A stretch of 10,167 nt of DNA from Usitatibacter sp035624355 (GCA_035624355.1 DASPRQ010000086.1:1-10167), one strand, 5' to 3'. Positions 1 to 5,827 are shown, numbered from the stretch's first letter. Numbers and translations: made by a program. Notes: a model not told the origin generated them from the letters alone.

Positions 1-1
1 C

Positions 2-157
2 GCGAAGCTGCGCGAGCAGGTCACCTCGAAGGGCGGGACCACCGAGCGGGCGCTGCAGGTGCTCGAGGCGGGCGAGGTGAAGGCGCGCTTCGTGGAGGCG
101 GTGAAGGCGGCGTGCGAGCGCTCTCGGGAGCTCGGCGAAGCGCTCGGGAGGCAGTGA
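2..157 (+). CDS. proC: Pyrroline-5-carboxylate reductase, C-terminal end (partial)
   Basis: The window opens inside a gene; 51 residues and the TGA stop are visible. ProC reduces 1-pyrroline-5-carboxylate to L-proline with NAD(P)H in the cytoplasm, the last step of proline synthesis. The visible piece begins with the family's C-terminal motif (LREQVTSKGGTTERAL, near residues 3-18 of the fragment), which lies in the dimerisation domain, followed by an acidic/basic helix (EAGEVKARFVEAVKAACERS) as in complete ProC proteins. The gene is followed after 5 bases by yggT, an arrangement common in proteobacteria, which adds support. The N-terminal Rossmann domain lies outside the window, so integrity of the whole gene cannot be judged. 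Confidence 0.9.
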   Translation, partial: AKLREQVTSKGGTTERALQVLEAGEVKARFVEAVKAACERSRELGEALGRQ

Positions 158-162
158 GGGCG

Positions 163-750
163 ATGTTCGCGCAAGCCGTCGCCATGGTCCTCGACGCGGT
201 CTTCGACCTCGTCATCCTCGCCGCGCTCGTGCGCTTCTGGATGCAGGCGCTGCGCGCCCCCGCGCGCAACCCCATCGCCCAGTTCTCCATGGCGCTCACG
301 GACTTCCTGGTGCGGCCGCTGCGCCGGGTGCTGCCGGGCCTCTTCCGGCTCGACCTCGCCTCGCTCGCCGCGGCGTGGCTGCTGGAGGTCGTGCTCCAGG
401 TGCTGCTCATGCTCCTGTTCGGCACCTCCCTCCTTCAGTACCCGGGCGTCATCCCGGTGCTCGTGTTCCTGTCCTTCGTGCTGCTCGTCCGGCTGTCGAT
501 CTACGTGTTCATGGGCGCGATCATCATCCAGGCGGTGCTGTCGTGGGTGAGCCCGCACCATCCGGTGATGCCGTTCTTCGACGCCCTCACGCGTCCGTTC
601 CTGCGGCCCGTCCAGCGCGCCATCCCGCCGCTCGGCGGGGTGGACATCTCGCCGCTCTTCGTCTTCATCTTCCTCCAGCTGCTCCTCATGCTGCCCGTGG
701 CCTGGCTCGAGCAGGAAGCCGGCCTCATGATCCAGCGCGCCCTGCTGTAG
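163..750 (+). CDS. yggT: YggT family integral membrane protein
   Basis: A 195-aa protein with two tandem YGGT repeats. Repeat one spans about residues 10-90 with RPLRRVLPG at 51-59; repeat two spans about 110-185 with SWVSPHHPVMPFFDALTRPF and RPVQRAIPPLGGVDISPLF near 127-166, the family hallmark. Several hydrophobic segments (about 7-27, 65-87, 95-125, 164-182) place it in the inner membrane. The family's biochemical role is not firmly settled; E. coli YggT has been linked to osmotic/ion stress, and plant relatives (CCB3) to cytochrome assembly. I chose the ATG at 163 rather than an in-frame upstream start because it falls just after the proC stop, is preceded by GGGAGG (146-151) and GAGGG (156-160), and begins with the expected hydrophobic N-terminus. 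It is the last gene of its unit: a terminator follows at 773-795. Confidence 0.9.
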   Translation: MFAQAVAMVLDAVFDLVILAALVRFWMQALRAPARNPIAQFSMALTDFLVRPLRRVLPGLFRLDLASLAAAWLLEVVLQVLLMLLFGTSLLQYPGVIPVLVFLSFVLLVRLSIYVFMGAIIIQAVLSWVSPHHPVMPFFDALTRPFLRPVQRAIPPLGGVDISPLFVFIFLQLLLMLPVAWLEQEAGLMIQRALL

Positions 751-772
751 CGGGCGGGCCCGCGCGACTATT

Positions 773-795
773 CGGCACGGCGGGTGCCGCTTTTT
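773..795 (+). terminator. Intrinsic terminator of proC-yggT
   Basis: A perfect 6-bp stem (CGGCAC 773-778 with GTGCCG 784-789), a 5-base loop (GGCGG) and then C plus five T (791-795). It begins 22 bases after the yggT stop. Five consecutive T are rare in this GC-rich sequence, which makes the call strong. Confidence 0.85.
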
Positions 796-845
796 GCGCC
801 CGCGCACCGCGCCGGATTCCGTGGCCGGCGCCCCGGGGCGCACCG

Positions 846-851
846 TAAGGT
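846..851 (+). promoter_or_regulatory. Putative -10 box (TAAGGT) for the first small ORF
   Basis: TAAGGT matches the sigma-70 -10 consensus at four of six positions. It lies 50 bases after the yggT terminator and about 50 bases before the ATG at 902, so transcription would start near 858. No convincing -35 box is visible. Support comes mostly from similar TANRGT boxes placed before the next two small ORFs (1202-1207, 1430-1435). Confidence 0.4.
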
Positions 852-901
852 GGCATCGCATCCGCGCGCAGCCTGCGCGACTTCCCCCCGGAGGCCTTGC
901 C

Positions 902-1114
902 ATGAACCACGTCCTGAACGCTTTCGTCCTCGCCGTCTTCTTCGCCCCGATGGCGCTGCTCGTCGCGGCCAACCTCCTCGCCTATCGGCCCGCGCGCGGC
1001 GGCGACGGGATCCTCGGGCTCGCCGCCGTCCCGGCGGCCGCGCAGCCGCCCTTCCCCGCGGCCGCGGCGAGCCCCGCCGAGGAGGCCTTCGAGGAGCTGC
1101 GGCGCGCCGCCTGA
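902..1114 (+). CDS. Small single-pass membrane protein (70 aa), paralogue of the next ORF
   Basis: I do not recognise this as a named family. The ATG at 902 has a good ribosome site, GGAGG at 890-894 with 7-base spacing, which makes 902 a better start than in-frame upstream codons. Residues 5-28 (LNAFVLAVFFAPMALLVAANLLAY) form one hydrophobic helix, followed by an arginine pair (29, 32), a Gly/Ala/Pro-rich linker (33-58) and an acidic/amphipathic end (AEEAFEELRRAA, 59-70). Third codon positions are almost all G/C, as in the neighbouring genes. Its N-terminal 30 residues align with the 31-aa ORF at 1244, sharing FFAP[MI]AL..VA.N. An inner-membrane peptide with a cytoplasmic tail is the likeliest topology. 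Function unknown; a small regulator or accessory subunit of a membrane complex is only a guess. Confidence 0.65.
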   Translation: MNHVLNAFVLAVFFAPMALLVAANLLAYRPARGGDGILGLAAVPAAAQPPFPAAAASPAEEAFEELRRAA

Positions 1115-1123
1115 TGGAGGGAC

Positions 1124-1145
1124 GGGGCGCCGAAACCGGCGCTCC
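1124..1145 (+). terminator. GC hairpin after the first small ORF, possible weak terminator
   Basis: A 9-bp stem (1124-1132 with 1137-1145, one G-U pair) closed by an AAAC tetraloop begins 10 bases after the stop at 1114. No T-run follows, so it may be a Rho-assisted stop, an mRNA-stabilising 3' end, or just structure between two small genes. Confidence 0.4.
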
Positions 1146-1146
1146 A

Positions 1147-1157
1147 TCCCGCGAAAT
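1147..1157. repeat. 11-bp direct repeat TCCCGCGAAAT, copy 1
   Basis: TCCCGCGAAAT here and at 1360-1370 are identical; with one inserted base the match continues through CCG. Copy 1 lies between the first and second small ORFs, copy 2 between the second and third. Each sits 50-75 bases upstream of the next -10 box. It may be a protein-binding site or a leftover of tandem duplication. Confidence 0.45.
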
Positions 1158-1201
1158 CCGCAGTTCGTCGCCCGGCGGTGGAGGGCGGGGCGGGCCGCGC
1201 C

Positions 1202-1207
1202 TACAGT
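1202..1207 (+). promoter_or_regulatory. Putative -10 box (TACAGT) for the second small ORF
   Basis: TACAGT matches TATAAT at four of six positions and lies 36 bases before the ATG at 1244, giving a predicted start near 1214 and a leader of about 30 bases that contains the ribosome site. No clear -35 box is visible in the G-rich region upstream. Confidence 0.4.
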
Positions 1208-1243
1208 GGCCCCATCGCCAAACGCACCGCCGGGAGAACCGCC

Positions 1244-1339
1244 ATGAACGCCTTCGCCACGCTCGTGAGCCTCGCCTTCTTCGCGCCGATCGCGCTCACC
1301 GTCGCCCTGAACGTGGCGGGGCTGCGGGCCGCCGCCTGA
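1244..1339 (+). CDS. 31-aa hydrophobic small protein, paralogue of the ORF at 902
   Basis: A complete ORF of only 31 codons (MNAFATLVSLAFFAPIALTVALNV..., ending LRAAA) with GGGAGA at 1232-1237 placed 6 bases before the ATG. It is essentially one transmembrane helix (about residues 4-26). It matches the N-terminal part of the upstream 70-aa protein: LNAF/MNAF, FFAPMAL/FFAPIAL, VAANL/VALNV, then an arginine at the cytoplasmic edge. The resemblance of two adjacent tiny ORFs, each with its own ribosome site, is stronger evidence of coding than either ORF alone. Function is unknown. It lacks the acidic C-terminal tail of its neighbour and may be a shortened duplicate. Confidence 0.6.
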   Translation: MNAFATLVSLAFFAPIALTVALNVAGLRAAA

Positions 1340-1359
1340 GGCCGCCCGAGCGCGCGACT

Positions 1360-1370
1360 TCCCGCGAAAT
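1360..1370. repeat. 11-bp direct repeat TCCCGCGAAAT, copy 2
   Basis: Second copy of the element at 1147-1157. It starts 20 bases after the stop of the 31-aa ORF and 60 bases before the -10 box of the third small ORF. It is followed by a comparatively AT-rich stretch (GCCGAATACT), the sort of composition expected near a promoter. Confidence 0.45.
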
Positions 1371-1429
1371 GCCGAATACTCCCCAGGGAAAACCCGGACC
1401 ATGTCATCGAATCGTCGCGGGAGCCCCGG

Positions 1430-1435
1430 TAGAGT
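1430..1435 (+). promoter_or_regulatory. Putative -10 box (TAGAGT) directly before the third small ORF
   Basis: TAGAGT ends 7 bases before the ATG at 1443. A start site at the usual distance downstream of a -10 box would fall on or next to the A of that ATG, predicting a leaderless mRNA. A 17-base spacer points to TCGAAT (1407-1412), a poor -35 match. Confidence 0.4.
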
Positions 1436-1442
1436 GACTTCC

Positions 1443-1622
1443 ATGAACCTCCGACCCCCTTCCCGCCCCGGCGCCTTCTGGCGCGAGCGCTTCGTCGCGA
1501 TCGCCCTCGAGGCGCAGGCGTCCGCGCCCCGGCCGCATGCGGGGGGAGGCGCCCGGATCCGCCCCCGGCTCGCCGGGGCGGCCGCCGAGCGCCGCTTCGG
1601 GGCCGCCTCCCCGCGCTTCTAG
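1443..1622 (+). CDS. Arginine-rich small protein (59 aa), unrecognised
   Basis: I do not recognise this protein. It starts MNLRPPSRPGAFWRERFVAIALEAQ, giving a short amphipathic segment near residues 11-25, followed by an Ala/Gly/Pro/Arg-rich, probably disordered and strongly basic tail ending AAAERRFGAASPRF. It has no transmembrane segment and does not share the FFAP core of its two neighbours, though all three start with ATGAAC. Third codon positions are nearly all G/C, in favour of real coding. An in-frame ATG at 1401 exists but lies upstream of the -10 box at 1430. No Shine-Dalgarno is seen before 1443, which fits leaderless initiation. An intrinsic terminator follows 27 bases after the stop, so the unit is about 235 bases of RNA. 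A small RNA rather than an mRNA is the main alternative. Confidence 0.5.
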   Translation: MNLRPPSRPGAFWRERFVAIALEAQASAPRPHAGGGARIRPRLAGAAAERRFGAASPRF

Positions 1623-1649
1623 CCCCCCGCCTTCCTCCTGGTGGTGATT

Positions 1650-1678
1650 GCGGCCGGGCCCACCCGGCCGCCTGTTTT
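1650..1678 (+). terminator. Strong intrinsic terminator closing the small-ORF cluster
   Basis: A perfect 9-bp GC stem (GCGGCCGGG 1650-1658 with CCCGGCCGC 1663-1671), a 4-base loop (CCCA), then CTG and TTTT (1675-1678). It separates the small-ORF cluster from the promoter of the GTPase gene. The T-run is short and starts 3 bases after the stem, but the stem is very stable. Confidence 0.75.
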
Positions 1679-1724
1679 CCCCCCGATGTGCGCCAAGTCA
1701 CTCTGTCCACGGGCGAAACTCGGA

Positions 1725-1730
1725 TAAACT
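1725..1730 (+). promoter_or_regulatory. Putative -10 box (TAAACT) for the dynamin-like GTPase gene
   Basis: TAAACT matches TATAAT at four of six positions, within the locally AT-richer CGAAACTCGGATAAACT. It lies 33 bases before the ATG at 1763 and after the terminator at 1650-1678, so the GTPase would be its own transcription unit. A -35 candidate about 17 bases upstream (near 1702-1707) is weak. Confidence 0.45.
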
Positions 1731-1762
1731 GGCCCTCGACCGCGCACCCCGCGCCGAGCGCC

Positions 1763-4270
1763 ATGGACTCCAGCCCTTCGCCGAGCAGCTTCGAAACGGA
1801 GATCGCCCGCTACAACCGCTGGCGCGAGGAGCTCACGCAATCGGTCCACGCCTACCACGAGTGGCTCGAGGGCACCTCCCAGCTCGACGTGCAGCAGTCG
1901 ATCCGGTTCTACGACCTGCTCGAGAACCTGAACAAGGGGCGCCTCATGCTCGCCTTCCTCGCGGAGTTCTCGCGCGGCAAGTCCGAGCTCATCAACGCGC
2001 TCTTCTTCTCGGGCCTGAAGGAGCGGCTGCTGCCCTCGGACGTCGGGCGCACGACGATGTGCCCCACCGAGATCTTCCACGACCCGAGCGAGGAGCCGTA
2101 CCTCAAGCTCCTGTCGGTGGAGACGCGCTACCGCGACGAGTCGATCTCGCAGCTGAAGAACATGCCCGTGGAGTGGAGCAAGGTGCGGCTCAACGTGGGG
2201 TCGGCCTCGGACATGAAGCAGGCGCTCAAGGCGCTCGCCGACACGAAGAAGGTCTACGCGCTGGAAGCGCGCATGCTGGGGCTCACGCCCATGCTCAACG
2301 AGAACGGCGAGCTGCCGGGCGAGGAGGAGCTGGTCGAGGTGCCGGCGTGGCGCTACGCCATGATCAATTTCCCGCACCCGCTGCTCAGCAACGGGCTCTC
2401 GATCCTCGACACGCCGGGCCTGAACGCCCTCGGCATGGAGCCCGAGCTCACGGTGAGCACGGTGCCGAGCGCGCACGCGATCCTCTTCCTGCTCTCGATC
2501 GACACCGGGGTCACCCGCAGCGACCTGGAGATCTGGGACCGGTACGTGCGGCCGGGGCTGCCGCAGAAGATCGCGGTGCTCAACAAGATCGACCTCATGT
2601 GGGACGAGCTGAAGACCCCCGAGGAGATCGACCGGGCCATCGCCCGCATGATCGACACGACGGCCCAGCACCTGCAGCTGCCGCGCGAGCGCATCTTCGC
2701 CCTGTCGGCGCAGAAGGCGCTGCTCGCCAAGGTGCGCGGGGACGCGGAGCTCATGAAGCGCAGCGGGCTGGCGGAGCTCGAGCGCTTCCTCGGCGAGGAG
2801 ATCGTGCCGATGAAGCGCCAGATCCTGTGCCGCGCGGTGGTGGGCGAGATCGGCGGCATGATGGCCTCCTCGCGCGCCTCGCTCGCGAAGAAGCAGGCGG
2901 CCAACCAGGCCGAGATCGCGGAGATCAAGGGGCTGCAGGGCAAGAGCCGCGACGTGGTGACCAAGATCTGGGCGAAGATCACCTCCGAGAAGAACGCCTA
3001 CAACGCCGCGCTCGCCGAGTACAAGGTGAACCACGGCGCGTTCAACGCGAAGCGCGCGGCGCTCGTGGACATGCTCAACGTCCAGAAGCTCGACGCGATG
3101 CTCGCGGCCTCGGCCGAGTCGATGGAGGACTCGTGGACCACGATGACCCTGCAGCGCTCGATGCGCGAGCTCTCGCGGCTCATGAGCGAGAACTTCGAGG
3201 CGGTCTTCGCGGCGAGCGAGGAAATCAAGAAGATGATGCAGGGGGTGTACGACACCTTCATCGAGAAGTTCGGCTTCCAGCCGATGACGCTGCCCGCCCT
3301 CGACCTCGACCCGCACCGCACGAAGCTCAAGCTCCTCGTGCACGAGACCGACGCCTTCGCGCGCGACCCCATCAACGTGGCCCACTACAAGGGGCCGCTC
3401 GTGCGGAAGTTCCACAACACGCTGGTGAAGCAGGCGCGCGCGACCTTCGGCGACGCGAAGACCCAGGCGGAGCGCTGGATCCAGGCGGTCACGCTGCCGC
3501 TCGAGGTCCAGATCAAGGACCACAAGGCGCAGCTCCAGTCGCGCCTCGACAACCTCGCCAAGATCAACGAGAAGACCACCACCATCAACGAGCAGATGGC
3601 CGCCCTCAACGCCACCGCCGCCGAGCTCGCGAAGCAGCGCGGGATGATCGACGCCCTGATCGGGCGGGTGACCGTGCACGAGGCGAAGGCCTCGCTCGCG
3701 GAGGAGCTGCCGCCGCCGGTCGTGCGGCCGGAGCTCCCGGAGCCGATCGAGCTCATGCATGCGGGAGGCGGAGGGAGGGCGGCGCCCGCCGTCGCCGCCC
3801 CGAGGCCGGCCGCCGCCCCGAAGGCCGCCCCCACGCCGGCGACCGCGGCCGCGCCGATGGTTTCCGACGACCTCCTCGCCGAGCTCGGCGCCCCGAAGGC
3901 CGCCCCCGCCTTCGATCCCGGGGTCACCCAGAAGCTGCCGGAGAGCGAGCGCACCCAGCGCATGGATCCCGCCGTCACCCAGAGGCTGCCCGAGGCCGAG
4001 CGCACCCAGCGCATCGACCCCGGGGCCATCCCGAGGCCGCCGGATGCCGAGCGCACCCAGCGCATCGACCCGGCGGTCCTGCCGGCGCGCTCTCCCGAGG
4101 GCGACCGCACGATGCGCATGCCGGCGCTCGACCCGGGCTTCCGGCCGGAAGCGACGCAGAGGATCGACCCCGCGCCCGCCGACGACGCGCAGCGGACGCA
4201 GCGCCTGGACGACTCCATCTGGCGGCTCGAGGAAGCGAAGCGCATCCTGCAGGGCGTGCACAAGAAATAG
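1763..4270 (+). CDS. Bacterial dynamin-like GTPase with repetitive TQR tail (835 aa)
   Basis: A large GTPase of the bacterial dynamin-like group. Visible motifs: G1 EFSRGKS (68-74, the dynamin-type EFSRGKS form), G2 threonine in GRTTMCPTE (95-103), G3 DTPG (216-219), G4 NKID (274-277) and a G5-like SAQ (315-317). Residues about 350-650 are helical and charged with few prolines, as expected for a dynamin neck/stalk. Unlike many bacterial dynamins I see no transmembrane hairpin. Residues about 650-720 are an Ala/Pro linker, and 722-817 carry five or six ERTQR[IM]DP-like units, ending in a short charged helix (WRLEEAKRILQGVHKK). Dynamins polymerise on or remodel membranes in a GTP-dependent way; the role here is unknown. 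I chose ATG 1763 over an in-frame GTG at 1688 because 1688 lies upstream of the putative -10 box. No strong ribosome site is seen. The gene stands alone between two terminated or promoter-bounded units. Confidence 0.88.
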   Translation: MDSSPSPSSFETEIARYNRWREELTQSVHAYHEWLEGTSQLDVQQSIRFYDLLENLNKGRLMLAFLAEFSRGKSELINALFFSGLKERLLPSDVGRTTMCPTEIFHDPSEEPYLKLLSVETRYRDESISQLKNMPVEWSKVRLNVGSASDMKQALKALADTKKVYALEARMLGLTPMLNENGELPGEEELVEVPAWRYAMINFPHPLLSNGLSILDTPGLNALGMEPELTVSTVPSAHAILFLLSIDTGVTRSDLEIWDRYVRPGLPQKIAVLNKIDLMWDELKTPEEIDRAIARMIDTTAQHLQLPRERIFALSAQKALLAKVRGDAELMKRSGLAELERFLGEEIVPMKRQILCRAVVGEIGGMMASSRASLAKKQAANQAEIAEIKGLQGKSRDVVTKIWAKITSEKNAYNAALAEYKVNHGAFNAKRAALVDMLNVQKLDAMLAASAESMEDSWTTMTLQRSMRELSRLMSENFEAVFAASEEIKKMMQGVYDTFIEKFGFQPMTLPALDLDPHRTKLKLLVHETDAFARDPINVAHYKGPLVRKFHNTLVKQARATFGDAKTQAERWIQAVTLPLEVQIKDHKAQLQSRLDNLAKINEKTTTINEQMAALNATAAELAKQRGMIDALIGRVTVHEAKASLAEELPPPVVRPELPEPIELMHAGGGGRAAPAVAAPRPAAAPKAAPTPATAAAPMVSDDLLAELGAPKAAPAFDPGVTQKLPESERTQRMDPAVTQRLPEAERTQRIDPGAIPRPPDAERTQRIDPAVLPARSPEGDRTMRMPALDPGFRPEATQRIDPAPADDAQRTQRLDDSIWRLEEAKRILQGVHKK
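3923..4213 (+). repeat. In-gene repeats encoding ERTQR[IM]DP units
   Basis: Within the GTPase gene, a 51-bp (17-codon) unit recurs. GAGCGCACCCAGCGCAT appears three times at 51-bp spacing (starting near 3947, 3998 and 4049), giving threonines 731, 748 and 765 in the same ERTQR context. More diverged units follow: DRTMRM (781-786), EATQRIDP (796-803) and QRTQRLDD (810-817). The first three are close at DNA level, implying recent or constrained duplication; the later ones keep the protein motif but not the DNA. Confidence 0.85.
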
Positions 4271-4316
4271 GGCCGACCCGGCGCGCCCGAGGCCCCGGCC
4301 GCAGCGGCGTCCCGGA

Positions 4317-4345
4317 TTCAAGGGTGCCGGCAAATGAGGTAACAT
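4317..4345 (+). promoter_or_regulatory. Putative promoter of the Liv-type transport operon
   Basis: TTCAAG (4317-4322), a 17-base spacer and TAACAT (4340-4345) make a plausible sigma-70 promoter. The boxes match consensus at three and four of six positions. The predicted start near 4352 gives a leader of about 75 bases before the binding protein ATG. The whole 155-base gap (4271-4425) is AT-richer than the genes around it. A second AT-rich stretch, GATATAC (4354-4360), could hold an alternative -10. Confidence 0.4.
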
Positions 4346-4425
4346 CGTGGCGCGATATACCACCGCCGCTCCGGAATACCGCTCGTAACCTCAAACCGGC
4401 AACCTACTCGGACGAGGAGGACTTC

Positions 4426-5772
4426 ATGCAGGATCGGAAACCCAACAACCAGAGCCGCCGGGACTTCATGCGCACGGGTCTCGGCATCGCTGGCGCGCTG
4501 ACGCTGCCCACGGGCATGGTCTCGAGCGCCATCGCCGCCGAAAGCCAACCCCCGATCGGCACCTGGCCCGCGGGCGCGCAAGGCGATTCCGTCTTCATCG
4601 GCGTCGCCGTGCCCCGCACCGGCACCTACGCGGTGCAGGGGGAGGACGAGCTCAAGGGCTGGCAGCTCGCCGTCGAGCACATCAACGAGGGCCACCCGCT
4701 CATCCGGAAGATCTCGCCCAAGACCAAGAAGGGCGTGCTCGGCAAGACCGTGAAGCTCGGCGTCGCCGACTCCGCCGCGAAGCCCAACGAGGCCGTCCAG
4801 GCCGAGCAGCGCTTCATCACGGAGAACAAGGCGATCCTCATGACGGGGTCGACCTCGAGCGCGGTCGCCGTCGCCCTCAACAAGCTCGCCCAGCGCGAGA
4901 AGGTGCTCTACGTGAGCGGCATCTCGGGCTCGAACGACACGACCGGCAAGGACTGCGTGCGCTACGGCTTCCGCCAGTGCTTCTACGGACAGACGGCCGC
5001 CGCGGCGATCACCCCGGTCATCGTCAAGGCCTACGGCAAGAACAAGAAGGCGGCCTACATGACGCCCGACTACACGTACGGGCACACGGTCACGAAGTCG
5101 ATGCAGGAGGCGCTCGCGAAGGACGGCTGGACGAGCGTCACGGACCAGGTCTCGCCGCTGGGCGCGCCCGACTTCTCGTCGTACCTGCTCAACGTCGCCA
5201 ACTCCGGCGCCGACGTGCTGATCAACGTGAACTGGGGCCACGACGCGGTGCTGTCGATCCAGCAGGCGAAGCAGTTCGGCATCCTCGACAAGATGAAGCT
5301 GGTGATCCCCTACCAGATCCCGTTCCTCGCGCCCGAGGTGGGCGGCAACCTCCTCGCCGGCGTGTACGCGGCCACGGACTTCTGGTGGACGCTCGAGGAC
5401 CGGTACCCGCTCGCGAAGATGTTCGTCGAGTCGTTCGAGAAGAAGTTCGGCCACAAGCCGGAGTGGGGCGCGAACAACGCCTACATGTCCTTCGCCCTGT
5501 GGGCCGAAGCGGTCGAGCACGCCGGCACGTTCTATCCGCCGGACGTGATCAAGTCCTTCGAGGCCGGGCGCATCATCGAGTCGACGGTGGGCCCGGTGCA
5601 CATCCGCGGGGCGGACCACCAGCTGGTGCGGCCGGTGATCATCGTCCAGGGCAAGAAGGCCTCCGACATGCGCAACAAGGAGGACTTCTGGACCGTCGAC
5701 GAGGTGGTACCCGGCGAGGGGCTCATGCAGACGCCGGACGCGTTCGGCTGCAACCTGGGCAGCTACACCTGA
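4426..5772 (+). CDS. Liv-type ABC transporter substrate-binding protein, Tat-exported (448 aa)
   Basis: A periplasmic binding protein of the branched-chain amino acid (Peripla_BP_6, type I fold) family. The N-terminus has a twin-arginine signal: SRRDFMRTG (10-18), a hydrophobic core (19-37) and an AIAA cleavage region near 35-38, so it is probably exported folded. The mature protein opens with FIGVAVPRTGTYAVQGEDELKGWQLAVEHIN (57-87), the usual start of this fold, and has MTGSTSSAVAVAL (139-151), where ligand-contact serines sit in LivJ/LivK relatives. Three cysteines occur (177, 185, 442), the first two eight residues apart. At 448 residues it is longer than LivK. The ribosome site is excellent, GAGGAGG at 4414-4420 with 5-base spacing. 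It is first in the operon with its permease and ATPase genes. The ligand is unknown: branched-chain amino acids, amides and small carboxylates are all known for the family. Confidence 0.9.
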   Translation: MQDRKPNNQSRRDFMRTGLGIAGALTLPTGMVSSAIAAESQPPIGTWPAGAQGDSVFIGVAVPRTGTYAVQGEDELKGWQLAVEHINEGHPLIRKISPKTKKGVLGKTVKLGVADSAAKPNEAVQAEQRFITENKAILMTGSTSSAVAVALNKLAQREKVLYVSGISGSNDTTGKDCVRYGFRQCFYGQTAAAAITPVIVKAYGKNKKAAYMTPDYTYGHTVTKSMQEALAKDGWTSVTDQVSPLGAPDFSSYLLNVANSGADVLINVNWGHDAVLSIQQAKQFGILDKMKLVIPYQIPFLAPEVGGNLLAGVYAATDFWWTLEDRYPLAKMFVESFEKKFGHKPEWGANNAYMSFALWAEAVEHAGTFYPPDVIKSFEAGRIIESTVGPVHIRGADHQLVRPVIIVQGKKASDMRNKEDFWTVDEVVPGEGLMQTPDAFGCNLGSYT

Positions 5773-5802
5773 TCGAGGGCTTCACGCGATAGAGGAACGG
5801 CC

Positions 5803-5827
5803 CGCGGGCGGCTGAAGGCCGCCCGCG
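5803..5827 (+). promoter_or_regulatory. Intergenic hairpin between binding protein and permease genes
   Basis: A perfect 10-bp GC stem (5803-5812 with 5818-5827) closed by TGAAG. No T-run follows, so it is not a classical terminator. It lies 30 bases after the binding protein stop and 13 bases before the permease ATG. In such operons a hairpin here often protects the upstream mRNA from 3' exonucleases or lowers downstream expression, giving excess binding protein; that role is inference. Confidence 0.6.

Noticed and set aside
725..1764. Minus-strand open frames opposite the small-ORF cluster
   Set aside because: They are low-complexity Gly/Arg/Ala frames without ribosome sites, and they run across two plus-strand terminators and the predicted promoters. 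The plus-strand ORFs have signals and paralogy.
4271..4316. Terminator after the GTPase gene
   Set aside because: The stretch is GC-rich with a GGCGCGCC palindrome, but no stem with a loop and no T-run could be found, so I do not call one.
1619..4363. A 914-codon open frame on the minus strand opposite the GTPase gene
   Set aside because: Its product is a Leu/Arg/His/Val-rich composition typical of the antisense shadow of a GC3-biased gene, with no recognisable domain. The plus strand holds a complete dynamin motif set.
4346..4364. Possible operator or hairpin in the leader of the transport operon (CGTGG...CCACC)
   Set aside because: Only four base pairs would form, and the spacing is unremarkable; it does not rise above chance.
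1648..4425. A long open frame in the plus strand running into the binding protein gene
   Set aside because: The part before 4426 reads as Arg/Ala/Gly-rich shadow of the GTPase frame. The binding protein has its own strong ribosome site and Tat signal starting at ATG 4426.
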